Source: Zerene cesonia
Lineage: Eukaryota; Arthropoda; Insecta; Lepidoptera; Pieridae
Assembly: GCF_012273895.1 (NCBI RefSeq)
Contig: NC_052114.1
Location: forward strand, 2,418,001-2,482,000
Length of the DNA: 64,000 bases
Direction: 5' to 3'
The notes below the pieces were generated by a model. It was not told the DNA's origin. It worked only from the letters and a program-made list of their open reading frames with translations, and ran no database searches. Both the position numbers and the translations under genes were made by a program. Below are positions 47,407 through 58,099 of the stretch, one piece after another; within the stretch, counting starts at the first letter, position 1, and the number at the start of each line of letters is the position of its first letter.

Positions 47407-47434
47407 GTTACGTTACGTTACGTTACGTTACGTT
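47407..47434. repeat. (GTTAC)5 tandem repeat
   Basis: Five perfect GTTAC units plus GTT. It differs from the insect telomere unit TTAGG and is probably a simple microsatellite. Confidence 0.9.
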
Positions 47435-47528
47435 TAAACTGCAAAAGGAAATGGTAACCCATTAAAATTCTCCTAGCCCCAATTATAGACAGATAGAAAG
47501 ACAAACGGACAGTGAAGAACATAAAGGT

Positions 47529-47530
47529 CC

Positions 47531-47566
<36 letters not shown>

Positions 47567-47880
47567 CATAGCGGGCAGCTGAGCTGGTGGTTCGCCTGAT
47601 GTAAAGCGATCACCACCGCCCATAAACATTCGCAAAGGTGTAAGTACCTCTGTGAATGCGCTGCCTGCTTTTATGGGGTAAGGGAAAAGGAAAGGATTAA
47701 CGACTGGAAAGAAGGAATGGACTAGGACGGGTGAGGAAAAGGAAATGGGCCTCCGGCTCCCCCACTCACCGTACGAAACACAGTGGCATGCCACTATTTC
47801 ACGCCGGTCTTCTGTGGGGGTGTGGTACTTCCCCGGTGCGAGCTGGCCCAATTCGTGCCGAAGCGTGCTCGACCCCCCCG
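47529..47880 (-). mobile_element. Recent poly(A)-tailed retroposon
   Basis: It begins (plus strand) with a T run of about 34 bases, i.e. a poly(A) tail on the minus strand. The unit continues to 'ccgaagcgtgctcgacc'. It contains a hairpin (47627-47639 with 47646-47658, 11 of 13 pairs). A minus-strand open frame of 96 codons runs across it and is also open in the copy at 52690. I attach no function to that frame. Family members lie at 16672, 23195, 24385, 33050, 50905, 52690 and 56945. Confidence 0.75.
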
Positions 47881-48582
47881 TTTTACCCTTTGCGTACTAA
47901 ACCCTAAAAATGAATGAATTAATTTCGGCAGTATGTATAAAAATGTATTTCCTGGAAACCCACGAACAACTCATAACCCTGCCTCCTAGAGTTAAGGAAC
48001 TTTACCTAAATATAATATAGAGCGACTCCAGATGTCGAAAGGGTACCACTGATACTCAAAGCTCAGGCGTTAAGCCAGGTTTCCTGAGTGGCATCCCTTT
48101 TTGATACACGCAGCCACACATCATTGTTAAGTGTAGCCGTTAATTTTTGTTTTTCTTTTTTTGATTTATTATAAGCTGTTTTTTCTGTTATGATCTGTTG
48201 TATGTGTGTATGTCTGTGTCAATATAAATGTTTTTCTTTCTTTCCTTCTAAATCCCTTTGGAAACTACTGGTTTCATTCACGCATATCGAACTCTCTCTC
48301 AGCTCGATTTATTATTTGCGAAATACAAGCACCTTAATTTGATTTTGAATTTCAATTTAAATTTACACTTTAGAATATGTAAGGAAAATAAAAGGATTTT
48401 AAAGATAATGTTGGCCTTTGATCATGTTTTAAAACAAAACTATAATATTATTAGCATAATACACTTGAGCCTTACACATTGATTATGCATGTAGTATACA
48501 AGGCAAACTTTGAAGGATAATATATATGTATTTGTTACGAAGTTGGTTGGACATTTTTCTTTAGTATACGTAGGCCAACCTC

Positions 48583-48722
48583 CACTTGACCTCCTTGATA
48601 CAGTGGTTAACGCGTGAGCGTCAGGGCACATAAAGCCTGCTCACCTATTTGTCCATTTAGGAAATCGTTCAGCAAAATAGATATATATCATCTGCACCAT
48701 ACCCCACTAGGAGACTCGGGAG
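48583..48722 (+). repeat. tRNA-derived SINE
   Basis: It begins 'cacttgacctccttgataca', then 'gtggttaacgcgtgagcgtc' (A box), and ends 'accataccccactaggagac', as in 8486-8702. The B box is missing. Confidence 0.65.
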
Positions 48723-50284
48723 TTCATTTTATTAGTAGGCCAATGCTTATAATATTGTAATATTACAAAAAAGTTACTAATACTATAAACATTGCAACGC
48801 AGCGATGTTATATCATATTTAATCATTTCAATCATTTGATTCAAATAACTCAACTTAAGAACAAAACAATAATAATTAAAATTTTAGTTTGTTGTAATAA
48901 GGAGACATTTAAGTACCTCAAGTATATTTATACTAAGAATTATTCAATGTGCTAAAATTTCACTCAAAAAGTTAGCCCAAAATAAGTAGTTTCTCTTATC
49001 TGTTTAAATACCTTTATCAAAGAAACTTCTTGCTTGTGTTAAGATTTAAATAAGTTAAATTTCAGTACAATGACTGACAAGATTGGAATTCAGGTTGGGG
49101 TGATGACCTGGATCGGTATTTAGTATAAGTTTTTAACACTCTTTGTTACAGCTTTTAAAAGTATATTATTTATTTTTTACTCAGTATAAGTGTCGGTAAT
49201 ATTTGTACAATTGGTCATATGGGTCTTTATTAAATAGCGTTAATATGTTATATGATAATAAAAATTTAGTTTATAGAAAAAGAGATTTTAATTTAAGGTT
49301 ATGTTCGCCTCAAAAAATCTTTATTGTGTTATTTAGAAAAATAGTAATTAAAACGCTTAAATAAATAATTAAAACTTAATATAATAATTAAAACGCATAA
49401 AGCTTATTTAACTAGAATATATTTATTGTTTAGTACAATTCTAAATACAGTTTTATAAATTTGATATTCTTATACTAATAACAATTTATTTCCAAATTAT
49501 AATCAACTTATTATAAAACATATTTTTAGTGCTGAGATCAGGCTCACAAAACAAATGTTTATATTATCTTAAATGTTTAGTTCTTTAGTCTAAGATAAAT
49601 AAGGAATATCATTAAATAAAATAACGTATTTTTAACTTAAGGAAGGTAAACATCATTGTCGCCGATAACGCATTTTAAAGTCAAGTAAATAGTCATAAAT
49701 TTTCATTGTTAAGGGAGCTACATTCGTTTAAAGCGTGTTTTATAATACTTTAAAGTATAATGTGATCTGATACAGTAAAAAAGAACAGAAAATGTGTATG
49801 ATATGCTTTAAGTATGTAATTTTGATAGCGTGATTTGGGTAAATTCACAGACACCTCAAAATACTTTCTTTTTTTAATTCTTTTTTGCTATACGTGCAAT
49901 GATTCAGATTTTTTGTGTAACTATTCATCAAGCAACATAGTTTAATTGTGAACTACAATAAATTATAACTGAAAATAGGTGGTAGATCTCTACGTCCTAT
50001 CTTCAGTTATATATATCTACCTATATATATATAGATTACCCATAAAGTTTGAGTTTTTGATATTCTATTGATCTCTCTATAACTTTTGTTTTTATCTTTA
50101 GAATAAAACACTACTTCCACTGCCCGCTATAATATAATAATAGCATATTATATTATAGCGTATATTAACATATACGATATGGAGTAGCCTCCAACTACAT
50201 TGCGCACCTTACATTATTATAGACACGCTCACACAGGAATTTTACTATGTATTATTGACTTACCAAACCTTATCTTTTAATTTT

Positions 50285-50390
50285 TAGTTTTATAGCATTG
50301 AAATGCTTTATAAATTGGTTTGGCAAAAAACGCGGGTTCAAATCCCGCCTTGTGATCAAATTTTTTATATTCTCCCAAAATTTCTCAAAC
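50285..50390. repeat. Half foldback element just past the end of gene E
   Basis: It carries the flank 'agcattgaaatgctttataa', the core GCGGGTTCAAATCCCGCC + TTGTGATC and one outer arm ending in 'aaaatttct'. The opposite arm is missing. It begins about 75 bp past the gene E stop codon. Confidence 0.6.
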
Positions 50391-50399
50391 CTTATCTTC

Positions 50400-50405
50400 T
50401 TTATT
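50400..50405 (-). terminator. Candidate poly(A) signal of gene E
   Basis: An AATAAA hexamer on the minus strand, about 60 bp past the stop codon at 50466-50468. Confidence 0.3.
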
Positions 50406-50465
50406 ATACTATTTATCATAATAGTATAGCGTACTATGAAATTATCTTCACCCGATAGTTTTTTC

Positions 50466-53400
50466 CTAAATAATTTTGCTATCAGCTATTTCTATGCTTC
50501 CAATTAAAGATTCCTTCCTTCTCGTAGAATCGGGTCCTATATCTTTACATTGATCCGTTTTTTCTGCTATATTCTCAGCTTTCTGCCTTCGTATGTCTTT
50601 CTTGTTCTGAATATAAAACCACCTAAAAGAGTAATAGATAACTATTTAACAATAAATCATACATTTTGTGCTCTAATGTAATATAAACATCGACACTTTA
50701 TCAGGAAAAGATGCAGATATGTGGTTTGGGCTTTTATTGCCAATCAAAAAGTCGGATTTTATAAGTAAATTGTCCAGAGGACAGCAAAAGATTTTCTAAC
50801 ATTTGGTTAATGGAAACGGTCGCTTCCTCTGCTATATACGTATTTTTGTTTGCTCAGACTGTAATTGCGTTTAATATTTGGATATAATGAAATAAAAAGT
50901 AAAGAATTGAAGGCCTGTTCCTTTTTTCGTTAGCCTTCCCAGTCCATTCCTTCTTTCTAGTCGACAAAACTTTCCGTATCCCATATCTATTAAGTGGGCA
51001 GCATATTCCCAGAGGCTCTTATATATTTGGGCCACCGCGAATACTACCATCAGGTAAACCACCAGATAAGTTGCCCGCTATTACATAAAAAAGGTAAAAA
51101 ATTGACATGCCTCATTCATTGTATGTTTTTTTATAACGTCATGACAATTACGCGTCATGCTATTGAAGATTCACATAATAATTATATGAAAAAATGGCTG
51201 ACCGATGTGCATGGCTGCACGTTAAAAGAAGAGTCAATTTGTGAATGGCAGAGTAGGTACCACCACAAGTTCGGTCAATTTAAATAATTGAACGAAAAGT
51301 CGGACAAGAAATATTTTTGAAGACCTTGGGTTTTCCGATTAGTTAGTTAGATGTGAGCGTCGACACTTATTCGAAGTCAAAAGGTAAAACTTTAGGTTAT
51401 TTGGATTTTTCTCGAACTAAATATGTTAATAGTTAGTACATATTAGGTTTTACTCACGTAAATATGGATATAGCTGGAATTGTCAGCACAGTGCTACAAT
51501 AATACACAATAGACACGTCAACTTTTAGCGTCATCATGTAAATCATTGAATAAGCTGGTCCGAATACCATGGACGTCACCACTTCTAATAGATTGAAGAT
51601 CGAGATGTTCTTTCCTGGAAAACATCTTCTTGTTTAAAAAAAAAAAATAGTTTTCTCTTCACTTCGCCTAGCGCCATCTAGTGACAGGCTAACTAAATGG
51701 TAAAATAACGGATAAATTTTTATCATATCATGACAATTCAAAAGCATCAACTAGCTGGGTCCCGTGGCTTCGCTCACGAGGTACACGGAGAAAAAGTATC
51801 CTAGCTTAGAATTAACATACCCAATTCATCACTTTTAGCCAGTTTAGATGAGATCGACCTTAGTGCTGTGAAGGATGTCGCATTAAATGTCTCGACGGCA
51901 ATGGCTGAAAGTATATAAAACATTTATTCTAATTGCTACTAAACTTTTACTAAAACGATCAATTATAGTAGTCATACACAATATAATAAAACACTAATAT
52001 TACAAAGTGGAAAAATTTGTGTTTTTGTATGTTTCTAACGTTTTCACGTAAAAAGCGCTGGCCCGAATTCAAAAATTCTTTCATCATTACATAACTGCGT
52101 CTTCACTCATCATACATAAATTCCTAATTTCATATCTACTAATACCAACGTCTTAGAAATTTTACAGTTTAACAGTCAGAGTAAATAGTTTAATAATTAA
52201 ATTATTAAATAAGAATATAATGCTTAGTTATTCCCTTTAGGCTTCTTATAAGTATAACAAAATGAAATAAACTATATTTATGATAGAAAACTAAATAATC
52301 GTCCCGATTACTCAAGAAAGAAAACATATAGTAATTAATAAATATCTGCTATATAAATGTATTCAGATGTAAAAAAATGCCAAAACCTCCTTCGTTTTTG
52401 GGAACGTCGATAAAAATATTCATCAGATTAATATAACGCTTGAGAAACGCGTTATATTTATTATTCTTAGTCATTTTCAGCGGAGCTTGTAATATGAATA
52501 AAATTTATATTAATAATTTGTTTATATTCTGTCGTCTAGACAAAAGATAAACTATTATAAACTTGTACTTATTATAGCTTTAAAAAAGTAATAATGCAAA
52601 ATTTTCTTGATAGAACACCACTCAACAAAGGAAATTAAATGGTGTAATCTTTTGTTACTCTTCTGAAGAATGTCTGGCAGCAGACATAGTTTTTTCTTTA
52701 TGTCATAACGGGCAGCTGAGCTGGTGGTTCGCCTGATGGTAAGCGATCACCACCGCCCATAAACATTCGCGCAGGTAGTAACTCTGTGAATGCGCTGCCC
52801 GCTTTTATGGTGTAAGGGAAAAGGAAAAGATTAATGACTGGAAAGAAGGAATGGACTAGGACGGGTGAGGAAAAGGAAACGGGCCTCCGGCTCCCCCACT
52901 CACCGTACGAAACACAGTGGCATGCCACTATTTCACACCGGTTTTCTGTGGGAGTGTGGTACTTCCCCGGTGCGAGCTGGCCCAATTCGTGCCGAAGCGT
53001 GCTCGACTCCCACAATGAATAGTAACCCTAGTGATATAAGTAGCCCAGTACAACAAGACTCTAATGAATTGAAACGTGAAAAATGTGTCCTATATCATTC
53101 AACGAATCCTCATAGCTGCATTTTGACGATCCGTCATAGAAGAAAGCGGACAATTATTGAAAACTAGATTCCGCCCGCGTAGAATTAGATTATTAACAAA
53201 TGATTTAGTGACTGTCTATTCCTGTTTTATCCCAATGGAGCATTTAATCGGGATAAAGAGTATCCTATCACCCAAGTCAGCTCATACCCTGTCTGAATAT
53301 CAAATTTCATCAACGTGATTGACGAACAATTATCCAAACAAACAGACTTTCACATTTATAATATTAGTGTGAAGTGTGATAGTGGGCTATGTCTTTACAA

Positions 53401-56266
53401 GCTATTATTATATTGATATATCTATTACCTAAATACATTTGTAATGTGGTTCTAGCTTGACTTGCAGCTAAACCGCCCATTAGTTTGCTTACAGTTGAAA
53501 TAATCCCAAGAGTGGCGTCGCTCCATTGCCATCTTCGACTGAATATACTAACCGAGATGAAGGCACCTAGAACAAAACATTTAATCGAGCTTCGAATCAA
53601 GATAGCCGCAAATGCGTCTCAAGTGGATGTTTTGTTTTGTACGTCTATCCATAAGGATCTCAAATTCCATCTGACAACGATTGTCTTAACAGAATTTGAG
53701 CATATATTGATCGATAGTGTACACTGATAAGGCTTGTATATTTGGGGCTGCAATGATTTTCTGATGAGAGATAGTTTATGATTTCTTGTGTACGAGAGTT
53801 TCCTACGGTAGAAGCATAAATGAATCTTCTTGCGTATTTGTTTTCTGCGATTTACCTTTTCACAGAAAGGGATTAAAATAATAAATCCAATTGAGTTTAT
53901 TTTGAAATTAACTAATACGTAAACTGTAGTACAACTATTAAATATGTACTTAATAATAATTTTACTCCACAAAAAAGGTCACCGACGTTCTAAGGGGAAA
54001 GTATCTTTTCAGATAAGAAACGGGAATATATTTTGGCTTTCTTACGTATTAATATATTATTATATATTAATTTTATATATTTTATACTGGTAATTAATTA
54101 TTCTCTGTTATTTAAACCGCAAAACGTACTATAACGGTCTACACTGAAAACCAGTGTAAGAGGTTTCATTTATACTGGTTTTCAGTATCTTATAGTGACG
54201 TGGGGGACTCTTTTTTGGCTTCATTACGTTTATATTTGTATATTAAACAACTATTTAACTTTCTGCGTAACGTATTTTTGCTTTGGTGTCAAATAAAAGT
54301 ATGTCTATGTCTAAATTACAACAATGGAATTAAATCTGAAAATAATTACACCCACCGGTTAAAGACTCACGGAGTTATCGTTTCTCGAAACAAACCAAAT
54401 AAAAGCAGTCGAATTGAGACCCTTTTGAAACGTCTGTTAAAAGCCGGTAATAGAATAGTAATCAACAATATGTAACAGACTAATATATGCAAGTCATTAT
54501 AAATAACAGTACTGTCATATCAAAGCCTATAGTTTTCGAAGTCCTACTCATTACACAATAGTGGATATATCATTGACGATATTTCAAAATCCTACTATAT
54601 ATTACATACTATAAACTCGAATTTTGTAAGCATGGATGGATGGATGTATGTTTGTTACTCTTTTACTTGAAAGCAGCTTATGTATCTGTATGAAATTAGG
54701 TACAGAGATAGATTATAGTCTGGATTAGCATATAGGCTAGGCTCTTTACCCGGTTATTAAGCGTCTGACGCCACGATAATGAAAAAATAAGTAAAATTTC
54801 TTGTTACTTCTTTCTTACCGAGTGCATGAAGACAAATATAGAATGTGTTATAGAAGCTATATTTCATAGCGTCCCAGTTGAATCTGTATCTCGTGAACCA
54901 GTACCTTACTGTGAATTCACCTGTAAGAAAAGTACAGTTATTTCTAAAAAATTATCATATGAATATCGTGTAATGGAGACAAGCTGTTTTAATATTTCAC
55001 CGTTTTATACCTATGGAAGTTTCTATAGGGTTCTGAATGGGGTTTGAACGTTATATTAGTCGAATGTTTGTTCACTTAGAAATTGTATACCATCCGAAAA
55101 ATCGTGCATTAGTTTTCTTTTATATTTACTTATTTAATATTAGGTAAAAAATTTATTAATAAATTACGTAAATTGGGATAGATATTTTATATCAAAATTA
55201 ATTAAATGAATATTTAATAAATACTTTTAAACATTATAACCCTTGATAATTATTTCATACTTACCGTACATAGGACCGTAGACAAAAGCTATGGAAACCA
55301 GAACTAAAATCGATTTGGTGCGACGTCGATTAGGACCCTTTTTGAAAACGACTTTCATAGTATCCATCACGTGTTTGAAATTGAAGAAGGACTTCAAGAA
55401 ATTGCACACACCTTTGTCTTCCTGTAATTTATTATTAGATTTGATATTGATTCATTTTTTTTATTTTGTAACCATTGTATACAGTTTATACTTACACCTT
55501 TCTTGTCCACCTTAGGCCTTTCAGGATCTTTCATGCAAAAGAAACCATGGCACAAACTAAAAATGTACAACAGCGAACTAAAAGAAAATATTCCATAGTA
55601 TCCAATTCTATTGAGCAATATTCCACTTAAAGCATGACCTATGGGAGAACCGACAGTGAGGCATAGGTTTGCAATACCAACTCTAAATGTCCTAGACTCC
55701 TCACTAGATATTTCACTAATATAACAAAATGCTCCCATGTAGGTGGCTATCCAACCTCCAGTTATAGCGGGAAAAAATGCCTCGAAGAACATGGTAACCT
55801 CAACTGGCAATTCGTAGAAGAAATACGTATTCAGAAGATTACTTAAACACATAAGCAAGTCTCCAACTATTGGCATAAGGACGCATATTTTTCTCTTGCC
55901 AGTTCGATCGCTCCAGGCGCCTAAGAATAGTATGAGGAAACTTGGGATCGCTGTTAGTATGATATTTTTCCATGCCTCCATAGATGCAACAAGTGTTTGT
56001 ACTTCGATTTCCTCTTGTACATATAATCCTTTCTGGGCGATGAGCGCGTCGCAAACATTTGAGTCATAATGAAGATTAACTCTGCACGCTTTGTCCAAAT
56101 TCAGATTTTGGGTAGCAAGTCTAGACAGCGATCCTGGAATTACGTAGCTGATTAATACTGGTTCTAGTGTGATGTTCTCTCGTATGTATGCTATTTTTTC
56201 CTTAAACGATTTCTTTTTCACTTTCTCCGGTTGGGTTTTTAAGGGCGCTTCTTCAGGTTCGCACAT
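50466..56266 (-). CDS. SLC46 / proton-coupled folate transporter-like protein, gene E (complete)
   Basis: Minus-strand exons: 55496-56266, 55265-55421, 54819-54920, 53429-53566, 51821-51904, 51458-51614, 50466-50622; 1566 nt, 521 aa, phases 0,1,1,1,1,2. Exon 1 has the shortest N-tail, with EEAPL at 5-9, NITLEP (31-36), loop cysteines (61 and 72) and GAWSDRTGKRK (116-126), then ITGGW and a CYISEIS variant of the SYISDIT block. Unlike the other four copies, the loop between membrane segments 1 and 2 has no N-x-S/T sequon. The C-tail is long (about 51 residues, polar, many Lys/Arg/Glu). Intron 1 is 74 bp, the shortest in the array. The donor after exon 1 is taken as GTAAGT, which keeps phase 0 as in the paralogs. 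This is the rightmost copy seen. Probably a proton-coupled organic solute transporter; substrate unknown. Confidence 0.92.
50905..51090 (+). repeat. Decayed poly(A)-type retroposon, intron 6 of gene E
   Basis: It contains 'cccagtccattccttctttc', 'taccatcaggtaaacc' and 'ttgcccgctattacataaaa', the complement order of 47529-47880. The A-rich end faces right. Confidence 0.55.
51986..52110 (+). repeat. Truncated interspersed repeat, intron 4 of gene E
   Basis: It shares the order 'ttgtatgtttctaacgtttt', 'attcaaaaattctttcatca' and 'ttacataactgcgtcttcac' with 39525-39711. The CTAG end is missing. Confidence 0.4.
52690..53015 (-). repeat. Poly(A)-type retroposon copy, intron 4 of gene E
   Basis: It is close to 47529-47880 along its whole length, from 'atgtcataacgggcagctga' to 'gaagcgtgctcgactcccac'. 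A 105-codon minus-strand frame is open across it. It is the second youngest-looking copy of the family. Confidence 0.7.
53166..53372 (-). repeat. Helitron-like or related repeat, intron 4 of gene E
   Basis: 'ttccgcccgcgtag' lies at its left and 'cacatttataatattagtgt' at its right, the complement of the usual 5' end. The centre has 'aatatcaaatttcatcaacg'. Confidence 0.45.
54142..54187. repeat. Inverted repeat, possible hairpin, intron 3 of gene E
   Basis: 54142-54159 and 54170-54187 are complementary at 16 of 18 positions (CACTGAAAACCAGTGTAA against TTATACTGGTTTTCAGTA). Weaker complementarity continues outward to about 54125 and 54200, so the full structure may be near 75 bp. Confidence 0.6.
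54589..54775 (+). repeat. Interspersed repeat, intron 3 of gene E
   Basis: It opens 'atcctactatatattacat' and contains 'gtatgtttgttactctttta', 'tgtatgaaattaggtacaga' and 'gcgtctgacgccac'. It is similar in layout to a weaker copy near 21772-21920. Confidence 0.45.
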
Positions 56267-56944
56267 TGTGATTGTGATATCGTTATGAGTGATAATAGTG
56301 GTAGATGCATGTTCAAACTATTTTCTCATTGTAAATATTTATTTGAGATTCATTAATGTAGAAACGTTATCGCTGTGGAAATTCATACGCGGCATTTTAA
56401 AATGCTGAATAATAGATGTTATATAACATATTATAATTTATCAGATCGTTATCTTATTTCTTATGTTTGTTCGATAACATCTTATGGAAAATTATAGAAC
56501 TATTTATGGATGTGAAATGAAATTTTAAGTCGTCGAAATTTCGTAAAGATGCAACAAAATCAAATGTAAATTGTTGTTTTTCAGTTGATTACGTTTATTT
56601 CCTTGTGAATAGTGAAGCAAATTGTTGATAGTTTTCGGATTTGGTCAACAGGCTGCAATCGTCATGCAATCGTATTTTGCATAGACGTCAAATTGGAGCA
56701 GCTGTGGTGGAATAATCGCTAGTCCCGTTTTAAAGAGCTTTGATCGAACAGTATGCTTTATTTAGATTTGTCTGTAAATTGCCATTATGCATCAAATGCA
56801 GACAGGAAAACACATTCTTTGATAACATTACTATATTTACTATACACCTATGGTGTTTGGGGCTAAATTGCTAACGAAACACTGGCTGGATGCAATAACT
56901 TTTATTATCCGTAGCAAACTAACAAGCTTTGTAACATAATTTTA
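56267..56944. promoter_or_regulatory. Upstream region of gene E with GATA sites
   Basis: Minus-strand GATAA sites (as TTATC) lie at 56438-56442 and 56449-56453, and a plus-strand GATAA at 56473-56477. All are 172-211 bp before the ATG, about the distance seen for gene C. No clear TATA box was found. The remainder holds nothing I can name. Confidence 0.3.
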
Positions 56945-57180
56945 GTACTACTATTCATATGCCGGAGGCCCATATCCTCTTCCTTACCCTTCCCAGTCCT
57001 TTCCTTTATTCCCCTCTTCAATTCTTTCCTAATCCTTTTCCAATTTGCAGACGGCAATCCATTTGAAGAGGCGTAAGGTCTGCAATCGACCTTACACCTC
57101 TCCAAATGTTCATGAGCGGTGGTAGCGCTTACCATCAGGCAACCCACCAGCTCCATTGCCGACTATGACATAAAAAAAAT
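56945..57180 (+). repeat. Poly(A)-type retroposon copy with hairpin
   Basis: It runs from 'gaactactattcat'-like sequence through 'gccggaggcccatatcctct' to 'gccgactatgacataaaaaa'. A hairpin is formed by 57060-57079 and 57089-57108 (18 of 20 pairs). The orientation is opposite to 47529-47880. Confidence 0.65.
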
Positions 57181-57248
57181 GTATACACTACAATCCCTCC
57201 ACTTATAGCAAAAACAGATTACAGAAAAAACTTAACAATAATATAATA

Positions 57249-57499
57249 CTAAAATATACGTTTTTTACGTATACGTAAAGGATACCTACGAGGTGTCAGT
57301 GGCTCGTCACTTCGAGGGTCAACAGGAGCTGAAGGAGAGCTCACGCCACTAGTGACGTCAGAGCTACCTTCATCTTCTGAGCATAATGGAATCAATTCTC
57401 TTGCCTCCTCCTCTATCTCTTCTTGTTGTGGAGCTGGCGCTGTGTTATCCTCCTCCAATTGGGAAGGGACTTGACACTTATCTATATTTGTTATTTAAA
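57249..57499 (-). pseudogene. Possible retroelement polyprotein tail (fragment)
   Basis: A minus-strand frame whose residues are mostly acidic and proline/serine-rich (EEIEEEARELIPLCSEDE) and that ends in a basic RRYPLRIRKK before a stop. Such a low-complexity stretch followed by a basic R-Y-P-x-R tail is typical of the C-terminus of LTR-retrotransposon polyproteins, but no reverse transcriptase or integrase is next to it. It starts right after an in-frame TAA, so it is cut off. It could also be the last exon of an unknown gene. Confidence 0.3.
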
Positions 57500-57715
57500 G
57501 TTTCAGAACACCGGTTGACCAGTTAGCAGTAGGAAAAAAAAATGTTATAACTTTCTTTGGATGGAATAATTTTTGTTTTTGTGTCTATTGATTTAAACAA
57601 ATTCTTTGGGGATTCTTTGATGACAGCGGTGTGTATAATTGTTTATACAAAAACAATTTTATTATTGCATTAAGGGCTAGTTCTTCGATATGTTGATTGA
57701 GTCACTGATGACACA

Positions 57716-57944
57716 CTAGCTTCCCGCCCGCGTCTTCGCCCACGAAGCCTAAGATAAAGATTTACTGTTCCGGGTATATACTCGCATAGATCCCGATTAG
57801 GTAAGTTTTCTGTAATTATTTCTAAAAAGATATCCAAACACCTTTGTTGGGTCTTAAACTATCTATAAACCAAATGTCAACCAAATCGGTTTAGCAGTTA
57901 AGGCGTGAAAAAAGACAGAGTTTCTTTTCTATTTAGTATATGAA
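57716..57944 (-). repeat. Interspersed repeat with CTAG end
   Basis: Its left end is 'actagcttcccgcccgcgtc'. It also contains 'aaccaaatgtcaaccaaatc' and 'gcagttaaggcgtgaaaaaa'. It is related to 61786-62210. Confidence 0.5.
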
Positions 57945-58099
57945 TTGGGTTAGATTAGTTAGTTAAATCCCTTATGATTTAATACTATTACTATTAACAT
58001 ACTTATTTTAACAGTTTAACACTGAAAATCGTACGCATCTTATTATTCATGTTTATTTTAATTCGTTGATAATCAAGACTGAATAAAACAAAATATAAA

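Larger units (their letters stand above)
45200..50465. other. Spacer between genes D and E
   Basis: About 5.3 kb. Next to gene D are GATA sites at 45279-45283, 45342-45346 and 45355-45359. A tRNA-like decayed stretch lies at 46268-46345 ('gttgccgagtggtggggca', 'ttcgtatcccgcg'). The (GTTAC)5 tract, the poly(T)-headed retroposon, a SINE and a partial foldback element are listed separately. No gene found. Confidence 0.5.

Noticed and set aside
47407..47434. Telomere-like tandem repeat
   Set aside because: The unit is GTTAC, not the insect TTAGG, and there are only five copies in an internal spacer.
55227..55264. Longer exon 2 of gene E running past 55265
   Set aside because: The donor GTAAGT at 55264 matches the phase-1 border of all other copies; the extra codons are intron.
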